Shown here piece by piece: positions 34,002 to 44,661 of a stretch of 64,000 bases of DNA (position 1 is the stretch's first letter; each line of letters opens with the position of its first letter). The notes beneath the pieces are model-generated. The model searched no databases. It had not been told where the DNA came from and worked only from the letters and a program-made list of their open reading frames with translations. The position numbers and the translations under genes were made by a program. Location: NCBI GenBank assembly GCA_027605045.1, contig JAQFWX010000046.1, forward strand, positions 186,001 to 250,000, given 5' to 3'. Source of the stretch: Phallus indusiatus (Eukaryota > Basidiomycota > Agaricomycetes > Phallales > Phallaceae).

Positions 34002-35364
34002 ATGGATTGCTATGTCGTTTACTGTCAAGGAGCAGAGGATCAGCCTTTACTAACTATCCCCGTCATCGACGTCACCGAATTCACTTCAAAACCGTTGAAA
34101 TGGATTCGTTACGTTACCTACACCGTTCTCGGTTCAAAAGGCAACCTAAAAGAATATAACGAGCATGAAGGCGCCCTTGACTTGGAACGTACGAATCCTC
34201 CTCAGCGTAAATTATTATTTATTCCTGAAGAACCCGTCAAATTCGTGGATCGCTTTGGTTTAGACCATTTAGAGTCTTCCCAATTCACCACAGAAAGCCG
34301 CAGAGAATTCAAAGACGCTCTGGTAGATAGGGATGGGACATGTTATTACTGGCGTTCAGATGCTTTACCATTCAAAAGGGAGTAAGGTATGCTCGTTTTT
34401 CATATGTCTCAATATGCCTTTCACTTAATAGTTGAATCTTTGAAAATTATCAAATCATAGTATATTCAAGCGCTGTGTCGTTCGAGGGCGAGTTTGGCTA
34501 GCAGGGACGTAGAAATTGTTGACATAAACGATATCCAAAATGGAGTCCTATTACACATACCAATTAGAAGCATGTTTTCATCGGGATTAGTAGCTGTCCT
34601 TCCTGTGGGTTCATTTGTTTTTATTATATCAACAGAACGTCAATGATACACCCACCATCCGTCATTCATGTACCCGTACGGCGCAGACCCCGAACTTTGC
34701 TCTGGCTACGAACGAAGTACTGCCATTGATACCGTCAAACTTTACTCCCGTCATCCCCAGTAGACCGTTACGTTTCACCCCGCACTATCTTCTCGCCGAT
34801 AGATTCAACGATAATGATCGGACTATTGTCGACCAATGTTACCAAGACGATTTACGTTATCCAACCGATGTCATCGATGGGCCAAGAGATTGGCCTCCCA
34901 TGTTTTTGTGGGATTTTATTTACGGGGTTATTATCGCAAAAAAATATGGAAACAAGTCTGGGATAATGAAAACTCTTGACGATTTGGTAGAGACGAGTTA
35001 TTACCCACAAGGTATAAAAGCGGCTACCGACCGTGCTCGGGCTGGGCTTGAAGCGGTGAGAGAGGCAGTGATAGAGGCCGAGAGGGTAAGATTGGAAGAG
35101 GAACAGATAGAGAGAGATGCCAGGACGAGGAGGGCTGGCAGGAGGAGGGCAAAGCAGCGGCATGAGAGCGCTCAAATGGGGATGGACAAGTTGTCTGATG
35201 CATTTGATGCTGTCTTTGGTTTATGGATGAAATCACATTGTGAACCGAATGACCAGGAAGGCAGTTGCGTCAACGAGATGGAGGATTTGACAGGGTATGA
35301 ACGAGAAAGGCAGCGCTTCTCAGTCGAGAAAGTAGAGTTGTGGAGAGAGACACTTGAACTTTAA
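34002..35364 (+). pseudogene. HNH-nuclease-like protein (copy 4), probably broken
   Basis: Starts MDCYVVYCQGAEDQPLLTIP with SKPLKWIRYVTYTVLGSKGN and LLFIPEEPVKFVDRFGLDHL. The first exon reaches the nuclease region but, compared with copy 5, lacks about 19 bp, so the frame ends at TAA 34383 just before the splice donor. The next exon encodes YIQALCRSRASLASRD and DINDIQNGVLLHIPIRSMFS; the final His of the HNH motif is Arg here. The longest part, to 35364, holds NFALATNEVLPLIPSNFTP, RFTPHYLLADRF and WPPMFLWDFIYGVIIAKKYG. A highly charged coiled-coil-like tail (VREAVIEAERVRLEEEQIER) follows. If translated it would lack nuclease activity. Confidence 0.6.
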
Positions 35365-35970
35365 ACTTTGAAATCTCAAAGTCCGGCTGAGGTTCCGAAT
35401 ATCATGCAGTTCCGAGTCTTCCGCTTATGTAAATCAATCCTCCATTTTCTGGATTGCCATCGGTCCGCTATATGTGTTTTACATTCGGATGGATGGCATT
35501 GGACAAAGCTCAGAATCGTCGGATTAATTTAAACTAAGAGAGGTATCAGATTACTATGTATTCTAGTAGTTGGTAAGACCTTTGGCTCATTTCTCATTGC
35601 TCAGCGAGCCTTCTGGTCTCAAGGGAAATATTTGTATATACTAGCTCACTAAGCAGTTCAACTGAACGCACATTCCCTTTGATATGCGCCGTCAGGAGGT
35701 AAGCAGAAAAAGTAAGGGAACCGGTGTTGTGTGCTCAGAGGGAAATCATGATGGGGGGCATAAAAATCGTTGTTATTGTTGTCGAAAAAGGTTATTTTTA
35801 ATATACAGTTTGTAAATATATATTCCAGAAAAAAGGAACTAAAAGCGATTGGAAAGATAAAAATGAAAGAATTGTGAATTTCAAAGTAAAGTGAAACAAA
35901 GGGGAGATAAAAGGTGAAAAATAGAAAATATAGCCTTTTATGTAGTACCTCGAAGTCGCCTAGCCGTAAG
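35365..35970. other. Gene-poor stretch
   Basis: Downstream of HNH-like copy 4. It contains scraps similar to 33000-33060 (GAATATCAT, AGTCTTC). No gene is recognised. It ends at the target duplication of the hAT-like element. Confidence 0.35.
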
Positions 35971-35978
35971 GAACGGCG

Positions 35979-36702
35979 TAGGGCTCCCCACCGTAGCCGT
36001 ATAACCCGTATATACGGCACCCGTATTACGGCGCCGTATCCGTACCGATCTCGAGTCTGGTTGATTTGGCCGTATGCCGTCTGAGGATTTTGGGCATACG
36101 GATACGGCCCGTATAAAAACGGCCGTTTACGGCCGTAAATACGGCTTTACGGTGTCTGTTAGTAGTTTTAGGTGAACTGTGAATTTTACCTTTACTCTGG
36201 CAGCTCCGTCTATTTGACCCTATTGAGGCAAAACCCGAGGCACCCGCGCCATCCATCTAAAAAAAAACCGAGTCTGAGTTGAACATTCCTGTTCGGCAAA
36301 CGGAGGTGAGCGCTAATGAAGTGGTCAGGGTCGGTTTAAAGCGGCGCAATTTTCTGTCACACACGTTACATATCGAATGTCACATGCATGTCACATCGCA
36401 AGTCAGTAGATTTCGCCCATTTTTCAGCGTTCGTACGATTACATCGCCTTGGCAGCCACCTATTCATTGATATTTTAGATGATTGGATACAGAGGTGTGT
36501 GAATAATACTTTATAATGCTTTAAATTGAATCTAAACCCAGCCGTATCCGTAATACGGACGTAAACGGCCGTTTTTTGCCCGTACCCGTACCGTCCAGGC
36601 TACCTAGAGGTGACTATACGGTACGGATACGGTACGGATTTGCCCGTATTCCCTCCGTATAGTGTACGGCCGTATCCGTTTACGGTACGGTGGGGAGCCC
36701 TA
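35979..36702. mobile_element. Non-autonomous hAT-like element 1
   Basis: A 724-bp element with terminal inverted repeats TAGGGCTCCCCACCGTA at both ends (in reverse complement on the right) and a perfect 8-bp target duplication GAACGGCG at 35971-35978 and 36703-36710. The ends are packed with CCGTA/TACGG motifs in both orientations, like the subterminal repeats bound by hAT transposases. It encodes no transposase. Terminal bases T-A-G-G-G and the 8-bp duplication are characteristic of the hAT superfamily. Confidence 0.88.
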
Positions 36703-36863
36703 GAACGGCGCATATAGCCTTCGCTGACTAATCTCCGTGTAGACTGTTCGTGCACTCATCACCTTCCAGTTCTCTTATGTAATAATCACCTTTTCGAACA
36801 GTATATAAAGTGTTTTGTCTGAGTCCAAATCTCTCAGCATCTGTGTTCTTTTTCCTTGAGGCC

Positions 36864-37480
36864 ATGAAGCCTTATACTCAAATATCTCGCCCGCTCAACT
36901 GTTTATTGCTCAAAAGACTTCCCCATAGACAAACTCCTACTAACAATTCCTGCAGTAGGGTCGGAAAATCCTCCCGGAAATTACTTACAGTGAATACAGT
37001 ATGTTTTCATTCTCGGGTCTAAACCTCTGTATTCCACAAGGTGATTAAACTCCGTCGATATCCGTGGTGTAGACAACGAGACGTCCTTCAAGCACCATTA
37101 TCCGGGAAATCGAGCAACCCTTCGACTGGAAATACTGGACAGAGACGTGACCACACTTATCACCGCGACGGTACATACCTCCGCCGCTGGGGAGTTAACC
37201 GACTGCCACCTTATTCCCTACGCTACAGGGTCCGACGTATGTCCATTAATCATCATACTTTCAGATCTCTATCTAAAGAAATCAAGTACATTAAACCCGT
37301 CAGTCGTCGCAGCTACTCATAGACGGCAGTAACGAACATTGACGACGTTCAAATGGAGTGTTGACTCGGATTAACATGGGAATCCGCCCCATTTTATCTC
37401 AGGACGGTTTATCGGTGAGTCGTACCTTTGCAAATTCAATCAATCAATAATGTCTTTTAAGATTACCCAACTTCGCATTT
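36864..37480 (+). pseudogene. HNH-like family relic (copy 7)
   Basis: Degenerate. It contains RDVTTLITATVHTSAAGEL, TDCHLIPYATGSDV (HNH first His region), then after a short intron-like gap YIKPVSRRSY and N-I-D-D-V-Q before stops. It is a direct repeat of the relic at 29566-30440. Confidence 0.5.
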
Positions 37481-37647
37481 GATGTTGGTGAAGTCTTTCC
37501 GCGGGATCGCAATCGGATCCGAATCTTGCTTTACGTTTATGCAAATCCATACTATTGCATACTCTTGCATACTCTGAAAATAGCGACCCCACTGAGGAGG
37601 GAACTCGCTGGAACTTATCAACCTGATAGAATTTGTATGTATATGGC

Positions 37648-37654
37648 TATAAAA
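37648..37654 (+). promoter_or_regulatory. TATA box of HNH-like copy 3
   Basis: TATAAAA lies 65 bp upstream of the ATG at 37713. The same motif is kept at the same distance in the inverted copy 2 (32332-32338, minus strand). Confidence 0.45.
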
Positions 37655-37712
37655 CAGTTCTCCTACCTTCACGTACCCATCTCTCTCCCCATTCTCTAAA
37701 CCACTGTTCGGT

Positions 37713-38054
37713 ATGGCGTCCTACGTGGTCTACTGCACACAGATCCTCCCGCCCGACCAGCCTCTCCCGACAGTCCCAATAGCTGAGGCCGCAACGTTCT
37801 CGACAGAGCCACTCAAGTGGATTAGGTTCGCTGCCTTCACGGCTCTTGGATCCGAAGGCCAACTGGCGGAGTACGATCTAGGATCCCAAAGTGCAAGCAA
37901 TGTCCCCCTCGACCTAGAGCAAGTAACACCTCTGCAACGAGATTTACTATTTATTCCCACCCAGAAGATACGATTCGTGGATATAGATGGCCTGAACGAT
38001 AAAGTTTCATCGAATACTATCCCAGAAAGCCGCGTAGGCTTGCCGCTTCAATAA
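37713..38054 (+). pseudogene. HNH-like family, N-terminal domain only (copy 3)
   Basis: MASYVVYCTQILPPDQPLPT start; EPLKWIRFAAFTALGSEGQL and LLFIPTQKIRFVDIDGLNDK follow, then VGLPLQ and a stop. It lacks the nuclease domain, and the next family-like DNA (38220-38275) is an exon 2 scrap in the opposite orientation. It is very close in sequence to copy 2. The frame is open for 113 residues and promoter elements are kept, so a short protein is possible. Confidence 0.5.
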
Positions 38055-38336
38055 GCGTGTAACGACTAGAGACCAGGGAAGAAGCGGATCAAAAAGAAAT
38101 AAGTACATCGAAAAGCCAGAGAGGAAGGGGCACGAAACCGCGGTAAAGTAAAAGCCGTACCTGAATTGTCCTGACACTGACCAGTGACTAGTGACCAGTG
38201 ACTGACTCCCAGCGGTTAGCGCTAGCCGCCGCATTCGTCGCCTTCGAACGACAAAGCGCCTGAATATACTATGATTTATATTTTCGATTATCCAATTAGC
38301 GAGTGAAAAGTATATATAATACGAGCGTACCTCCGA

Positions 38337-38448
38337 ATCAGTGATTTAGGTTTAATTGTGAAGCAGATTCCGTGGTCTGGAAGTTCTCAACTGCAATTTA
38401 GAACCGCTAGAGACTATGTGCTTCAGAAATAAAACTCGGATCGCTGAT
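38337..38448. mobile_element. Foldback MITE (second copy)
   Basis: A 112-bp imperfect palindrome starting ATCAGTGATTTAGGTTT and ending AAACTCGGATCGCTGAT. It is nearly the same as 32819-32928, and both sit in the same duplicated segment, so they were probably copied with it. Confidence 0.55.
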
Positions 38449-38829
38449 AGGCTCAGTATTTTTGAACCTGAACCTTGATGTTCTGAATATCATTCACTTT
38501 CAAGTCTTCTGCTACCAGAAATCGGAGGCACCTTTCAAATGAATCAGAGCTCTCAGGCTGGCTTTGTCAACGAGCCTCCGTCAGAAAATAAGACGTAACA
38601 ATGTTGCGACCTGTCCATAATATTGTAGAAGTAGATATGGATAAATATCAGATTCTTAGAAAATCATGACTCACCTGACTATGTTTAAAAACTGTGTCGT
38701 ACAGTGAAAAATGAAAAGAGAGTTTTCTCCTGTTCGTACGTCATCGGCCCATAAAGAATTCGGAAACCCCACGGTCTACACCCAGGTCACCACGCGTAAT
38801 TCACTAGCTGTCCGTGAATGCTGGACTAT

Positions 38830-39657
38830 GTCCAAACACTTTACAGACCTTAGCTCCATAAAAAAAAATGAAAAATGAAAAGAGAGAGAGAAAGGAAGTT
38901 TATAATGTGGATCAAAGTTGAGAAATAAAATACACACAATATCGGTTGGGTAACGGAAATCGCCTCTGTGGAGGCTTTTTATTATGGACCAAAATCTCTC
39001 TCTCATCGAATCTGTCTGTGATAAAATGCGGTGTGAAACGGAACGGCCCATTGGGGGGCTTGGCAGCGGTATTTGATCGTGTCGACGGCGGCAACACTTC
39101 ATTCGTAGCTAGAACAAAATTAGGGGGTCTGGATTGCGCGTGCATGTATGGGGAATGGACAATATTTTTTTAAGAAAAATGACACTACGTGAACACACAG
39201 GCAGAACGGCTATTAATCCAAAGGAAAAGAATCGACGAATTGTTGCCTCCACTAGAATTCCATTTCGAACATCGTTTATATCAGCAATTTCGGTTTCCTC
39301 GTCCGCAGCCTTCGTCGCCCTCGAACGACAAAGCGCTTGAATATACTATATTAATTTTGATTTACCAAGTGAAAAAGGTATGTTAAAACATATAACAAGC
39401 GAGCGTACCTCAAATCCCATCCCTATTTACAACAGCATCTTTGAAATCTGTACGGCTTTCTGTAGAAAATAATAATTTACGCTGATGAGCATTCGAATCT
39501 TCATAGTCGATGGCGCAGTCTCCATGCTCTTTATAATCTGCCTTTTGAACCAAGCATGGCAAAGGTAGCGTAGCGAATCCATTTTCAGCGGCTTTGTTGT
39601 GAATTCCGCGACGTTGGTGACAGAGTTTCCTTTACAATAGATGACATAGCAATCCAT
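38830..39657 (-). pseudogene. HNH-like family, broken (copy 6)
   Basis: The start at 39657 reads MDCYVIYCKGNSVTNVAEFT; a frameshift follows near the LKWIRY motif, and the rest of exon 1 is damaged. Exon 2 sequence near 39200-39350 reads YIQALCRSRATKAADEE and DINDVRNGILVEATIRR. The 3' part contains PPNFVLATNEVLPPSTRS and FRFTPHFITDRFDE. It is divergent from the F-box gene at 39836 across a 178-bp gap. Confidence 0.55.
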
Positions 39658-39776
39658 TGTGGCAGAGAACAACGCTGAAAATGCCATATACTTGACACTG
39701 TCGTCATCGTCGAGTCTTTTGTGTACAGAGTTTAGGCGGCGAGTTCTTTGCTTCCGCGCGCCCCGCCTTTGCGATT

Positions 39777-39797
39777 CCCGGCAAAAAAAACGCCGGG
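39777..39797. promoter_or_regulatory. Hairpin in the HNH/F-box divergent promoter
   Basis: CCCGGC, an A-run with one C, then GCCGGG: a 6-bp perfect stem in the 178-bp gap between HNH-like copy 6 and the F-box gene. The same stem and A-rich loop are kept at 43147-43166 in the second HNH/F-box pair, while surrounding bases differ. This suggests a shared regulatory site, though common descent alone could explain it. Confidence 0.35.
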
Positions 39798-39835
39798 CTG
39801 ACTCGGATGAGTGGCAACGTTCACAACATACCCAA

Positions 39836-41480
39836 ATGACCTCCCTTGAGAGTTTATTCCCTTCAGAATTACTAGAAAATGTTCTTAATTTTTTATCAGA
39901 TCCTCGAGATCTACTACGTGCGGCTTTGACGTGCAAGGCATTTTACAGTATGATCATCCCAACGTTCCGGTTGCATTTCGCTAGCATCAGTTGCAATGTA
40001 ACGTTCACACCCCCATCCTTCTGGCAAAATTTGTTGGCTAGGCAATACGCATGTTCAATGGTTCGACGGTTTGAAGTATGCAGCGATGGCAGGTTCTTCA
40101 TGCTTGATCCCACGCGTAACATATCCATCTTCCGGGTCGATGAAGCCTTTGTGCAAAGATGGACGGGAGAGTTGACGTCGACTCTTGAGCATGATTCTAA
40201 TTTTCAGAATCTTCTACAGTCTTTGAGGAGTTTTGATAGATGTCAATCTCTGGTCATCCTTCAAGATCTTACACGAGAAGAAAGCGCTGATCTTCTCGCG
40301 TGTGTTTCAAATAGTCCACTGTCGGAAAGTCTCGAAAGCCTAGTCATGATGTGTAATTTCAAGTATAGCAATGGCGACTATATATCACGGTATACGTTCT
40401 CTGTGCGTCGTTACCACTCCGCTGTTCCTACCCGTGATATGACACTGATAATCAACCTCCTGGTAGAAATGCTCTTTTAGTCATCTTATAACGTTTCATC
40501 TCGATGTCGGATTGGACGAGAGTTACATATACGCATCAATAGAATCAATCCTGGATTCATTAATCTCTACATGCTCCACTCTCGTCAATTTTACGCTGAC
40601 GCTGACCTGCTGGACGCCGTTCTGTTTTCCCTATCCAACTTTTATGAAGACTGCGTATTGGCCTCTCTTAAGGCGACTCCGACTGGGAAGACATTTGATG
40701 CTATTCGACTCGAGTCAAACAAGCACAATCGCAAATACAGACGTCTATATCTCATTTCTTGAAAGACATCCAAATTTGGAAGTTTTGGAATTGGAGATTA
40801 TGGGTGCCAACGGTTTCGGTCCATACGACTCTCAGCTCCCATCTCATGTTCTCCCTCACCTCCGAGCCCTCGATACCAATTTCCCTGTTGACCCTGATAT
40901 ACTACCCCGTCTTCACCATATCGCCGACCCTGTCGCGCCCAACATGTACCCACTAGCTCGCTCTCTCAGAAGCTGTATTCTCCCGTCTCTGGACGAAATT
41001 GAAACCATCGAATCTGTAGTTGAAGCCATCCCCCATCTCCAATTCTTTTGTATATTTTCTAACGGATGTAAATGCTTTGAATACCTTCCGGCCAACGCAT
41101 GTGTTTGTCTACAGGAGTACGGCTTCTACCAAATATCAATGCTGCATGATCTTACGCACCTAGGACTCATAATTGAGTCCATCGACCGGAATATGTTGAA
41201 CAGTCTGCTCAAATGTCTGGTTGAGGCGCTTCCCAAACTATCCTACGTATATCTATATAACGATGATCGTATACCCCAAAGATACCAAGTTGTCAGAAAT
41301 CATGACAATGACATCAACGGTCCTTCTTTTGAATTGAAGCCTTCCGGGTCATTTTTTCATTTGGAGTGGACCTGGAGAGACTTCTTTGAAGAAATGATAA
41401 CAGGTACTAAACAGCCCGCGTTCAACCTTATCCAAAAAACTGATGAACTAAGTTTATTAAGGGAATTAAAGGCGACCTAG
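39836..41480 (+). CDS. F-box protein (second)
   Basis: Predicted SCF ubiquitin ligase subunit. Exons 39836-40402 and 40467-41480 (64-bp phase-0 intron at the same place as in the gene at 14695) give 526 aa. The F-box is residues 1-45 (MTSLESLFPSELLENVLNFL, DLLRAALTCKAFYSMI). The rest shows LVNFTLTLTCW, WPLLRRLRLGRHLMLFD, HPNLEVLELEIMG, HLRALDTNFPVDPDILPRL and ALPKLSYVYLYNDDRIPQRY, i.e. leucine-rich-repeat-like spacing. Compared with the first gene it has an extra C-terminal tail of about 30 residues (KQPAFNLIQKTDELSLLREL). It is divergent from the broken HNH-like copy 6; the same pairing recurs at 43.1 kb. Confidence 0.85.
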
Positions 41481-42166
41481 AATACAATTCAGGAGCGTCA
41501 CTATTCAATTTAGGTTATCAGTGATGGCAATGAAAGCGCGATACAACACGGCACATACAATACAGCACGACACAGCACAAAATGGATGGAGAGCAAAAGC
41601 TCAATTTTATTGTGTAATATATAATGTACTATATAGCCCGAAATAATAGAATCCAACATTTATGTAAAGAGCGGCTCTGTAATGTCGACCCGGCGCGCTG
41701 TCGACTCGAACGACAACTTATCCCAAAAAGAGAAACACGAGGCCATGCTGGACACTGGAAGCTCTAACCACTGGAATGAATTTGATCGATGCGCAAAAAG
41801 AGGAGCTAAAAGACCACACGTCAACTTTGTGAATCCATTGGACCAACACGGAGAATCCAAACTTGAATACTACCTCTAGTCTTCTAACGAGGATGCGCTT
41901 GGAGACAATGGCTCGGAGAATATGATCGATTTCAGCGGAGCCAGTATACACTAGAAGAACTTCTTTCGTCTCTGTTAATCCGTGCTCAAGAAAAGAGACA
42001 AATCCACGCGGGATAGCATAGAAGTCGAGATGTCAATCATAGGACCCGGGCGACATGCAAGATACATATGGTTCTTTAAACGCGGTCGATGGATGGACAA
42101 CTTAAAACCGCGGCGTACATCGAAAAGCTACTGATCGCGGACCCGGAAGAGAAAAGCTTTTGAGCG
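41481..42166. other. Gene-poor stretch
   Basis: Downstream of both the F-box gene and HNH-like copy 5, which converge here. A minus-strand frame at 41660-41860 is open but not recognisable; it may be decayed tail sequence of copy 5. Confidence 0.3.
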
Positions 42167-43065
42167 TCACCAAACTTTTTGAAGATCACGGGCTCCCACT
42201 ATTAGGTGAGTGAGAAAGCGTAAGCAATAGTCTACTAGGGCCCAAACTTTCTCGCCGTAATTATCGTCGAGAAAGTAGTGTGGGGTGAAACGGAACGGCG
42301 GATTGGGAGTGAAGTTCAACGGTGTTGGTGGCAACACTTCGTTCGTAGCCAGAGCAAAGTTTGAGGTCTGGCATAGCATAAGCGCATGAAGGATGGATGA
42401 TGAGTGACCCATTGACGCTGTGTTAATCAAAATGAAAGCAAGTGAACCCACAGGAAGGATAGCTACTAATCCATCGGAAAATAGAGTTTCAGCTGTTATC
42501 TCCAATGGAATTCCATTTTGAACATCGTTTATGTCAATGATTCTTGCTTCCTCTTCCGCCGCATTCGTCACCCTTGAACGACACAGGGATTGAATATACT
42601 ATTGAATTTTCAATCACCAGGTGAAAGGAATATTGAGACATATAACAAACGAGCATACCTCACTCCCTTTTGAATGAGGAAAAGACAGCATGGTCTGGAA
42701 AGCATCTGAGCGCCATTTAAAACACACGGCCCATCCCTATCCGCCAGAGCGTCTTTGAATTCTCTGCTGCTTTCTATGGTGAATTGGGAAGACTCTAAAT
42801 GGTCTAAACCAAAGCGATCCACTAATTTGACGGGTTCTTCAGGAATAGATAATAATCTGCGCTGAGGAGAATTCGTACGTTATAAGTCAAGGGCGCCTTC
42901 ATACCCGCCATATCCCCTTAGGTTGCCTTTTGAACCGAGAATGGCATAGGTAACGTAACGAATCCATTTCAACGGTTTTGTTGTGAATTCAGCGACGTCG
43001 ATGACAGGAATAGTTATTAAAGACTGATCCTCTGCTCCTTGACAGTAAACGACATAGCAATCCAT
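42167..43065 (-). pseudogene. HNH-like family, broken (copy 5)
   Basis: The start at 43065 reads MDCYVVYCQGAEDQSLITIP and resembles copy 4 closely. A Leu-Glu pair of copy 4 is Leu-stop here (TTATAA, near 42878). The following DRFGLDHLESSQFTIESSRE and CVLNGAQ segments are in frame with each other but out of frame with the H-S-K-G-S-E splice junction. The second exon gives IIDINDVQNGIPLEITAETLF, in which the last His of the HNH motif is lost, then SNFALATNEVLPPTPLNFTP and RFTPHYFLDDNYGEK. Confidence 0.6.
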
Positions 43066-43146
43066 CGTGGCAGAGAAAAAAGTTGACATTGTCATCATCG
43101 CGTCCGCGGCGAGCGGTTTGCTTCCGCGCGTCCCGCTTTTGTGATT

Positions 43147-43166
43147 CCCGGCAAAAAAACGCCGGG
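43147..43166. promoter_or_regulatory. Hairpin in the second HNH/F-box divergent promoter
   Basis: CCCGGC, seven A and a C, then GCCGGG; the counterpart of the hairpin at 39777-39797, at the same relative place between the divergent starts. Confidence 0.35.
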
Positions 43167-43212
43167 GTGACTCGGATCAGTCGCAACGTGGACGTGTTCA
43201 CAACATACCCAA

Positions 43213-44010
43213 ATGAGCTCCCTAGTGTTGCCCACGGCTGGCTATGGTTGGCTAGCCGAGCCGTTTGGTTTTAGCCGATGTATTTAGCTCGGCTCGGTTT
43301 GAAGCGCGACTCCAAGCCGGCTAGTTGATGAAATTTCGTCTTTAAATTTGGTGGAGTTATTTTAGTTCAACTTTTGGATATAACAGTCATATTTAGTCTA
43401 AAATAGGTCATGCTCTAATTTTAAGGCATTTCGCACTGTTTTGAACCAACTCTGAGCGTTGGATTGGGTGTCACGTAAAAGTCACATGCGTCACACCAGC
43501 GGCTCAAGCTTTGAATTGACTATCGGCTTAAGTTAGCCGAGCCAGCCATTGGGTTCCGGCTTCTTTATTAAGGCTTGGCTCGGCTAAAACCGGCTCGGCT
43601 ACCGGCTTTAGCCGCTGCTGAGCTAAGCCATGGGCAACACTAGAGCTCCCTCGAAAGTTCATTCCCTTCAGAAGTACTAGAAAACGTTCTTAATTTCTTA
43701 TCAGATCCTCGCGATTTACTACGTATGGCTGTGATATGCAAAACATTCTACAGTATAACCATCCCTTCTTTCCAGTTGCGTTTCGCCAGCATTAGTTACA
43801 ATATAACGTTCAAGTACACCCCGCTCCTTCTGGCGAAATTCATCAACCATTCAATACGTACGTTCAGTGGTTCGGCGGTTTGAAGTATGCCGTGATTGCA
43901 GGTATACCAAACAGCCCGCGTTTCGAGTTTACCCAAAGAAACAAATGAATTAAGTTTATTAGGAGAATTGAGGGCGATATATACAATTTAGGAGCATCAC
44001 TATTTAATTC
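43213..44010 (+). pseudogene. F-box gene (third), interrupted and internally deleted
   Basis: The ATG at 43213 is followed by M-S-S, then a 420-bp hAT-like insertion (43223-43642). The frame continues at 43651 as LESSFPSEVLENVLNFLSDP and RDLLRMAVICKTFYSITIPS, matching the F-box gene at 39836. Near 43900 it jumps to sequence equivalent to the 3' end and 3' UTR of that gene (about 41400-41530), so about 1.3 kb of the body is deleted. It is divergent from HNH-like copy 5, showing that the pair was duplicated as a unit. Confidence 0.75.
43223..43642. mobile_element. Non-autonomous hAT-like element 2
   Basis: 420 bp with terminal repeats TAGTGTTGCCCA (both ends, right one in reverse complement) and a perfect 8-bp target duplication GAGCTCCC at 43215-43222 and 43643-43650. 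AGCCG/CGGCT motifs crowd the ends. No coding capacity. It is inserted within the first codons of the third F-box gene. It is a different family from the element at 35979 but has the same superfamily hallmarks. Confidence 0.88.
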
Positions 44011-44313
44011 AGCGATGAAAATGAAAGTGCCAGTGACAAAGTTCATAATCTCACCAATGGTCTACTCATTGATATGGTAGCTGCATAAATAATGATTGCA
44101 CGGTGTAGGGTTTTCTGACAGCCTGAGAGCCTTGTATATGCCTATTATCTAGTTATTTTTCCTCGTTTTGTTTTCTTGATTATTACTGTATAGCTTTTTG
44201 CCGCTCCCCTCAATGGATCTCTTTAATTGTTATATAGAGTGACTAAAACCCAAGCGCCGGTCAATGAGGCTTCATTCGAATTCGCTCAAAGACGAGCCTG
44301 CAGCTCAACAGGA

Positions 44314-44661
44314 ATGACAGTTTCCTTGAGCTCTTTGAATGACTCGGAATGCCAGTCTGTGTTTTCGGTGAACCCTTCACATCCTTTATATTTATCTGAC
44401 AATGCTCATTCGTCAAATACCTTCTTGCCCCGTTCAATCAGAGACACTATTACTTTGATCGTTGCGATAATAAAGACAATTGACGATAGCGGGATTGATA
44501 GTTTCATATTAGGATTATTACCCGAGTACATTACAGCACTGGCAGGGAAAACGAATCAAGGGCCGAATGATGAATTTGCGAACGATTTGAAGGCCGTCTT
44601 TCACGACGAGAGTTTTTTTAACATTCGTTCAGTCAGAATAGTTGGTTTCAAAATGATTTGA
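44314..44661 (+). CDS. Hypothetical small protein
   Basis: The frame starts MTVSLSSLNDSECQSVFSVN and contains SIRDTITLIVAIIKTIDDSG, FILGLLPEYITALAGKT and FHDESFFNIRSVRIVGFK, 115 residues from this ATG (the frame is open further upstream without ATG). Composition looks protein-like, but I recognise no family and no splice partners are evident. It may be an exon of a decayed gene. Confidence 0.3.
   Translation: MTVSLSSLNDSECQSVFSVNPSHPLYLSDNAHSSNTFLPRSIRDTITLIVAIIKTIDDSGIDSFILGLLPEYITALAGKTNQGPNDEFANDLKAVFHDESFFNIRSVRIVGFKMI

Noticed and set aside
41500..41530. TTATCAGTGATGGC near the end of the second F-box gene taken as a foldback MITE end
   Set aside because: No partner inverted end nearby, and the related sequence at 44000 shows a simple small difference instead.
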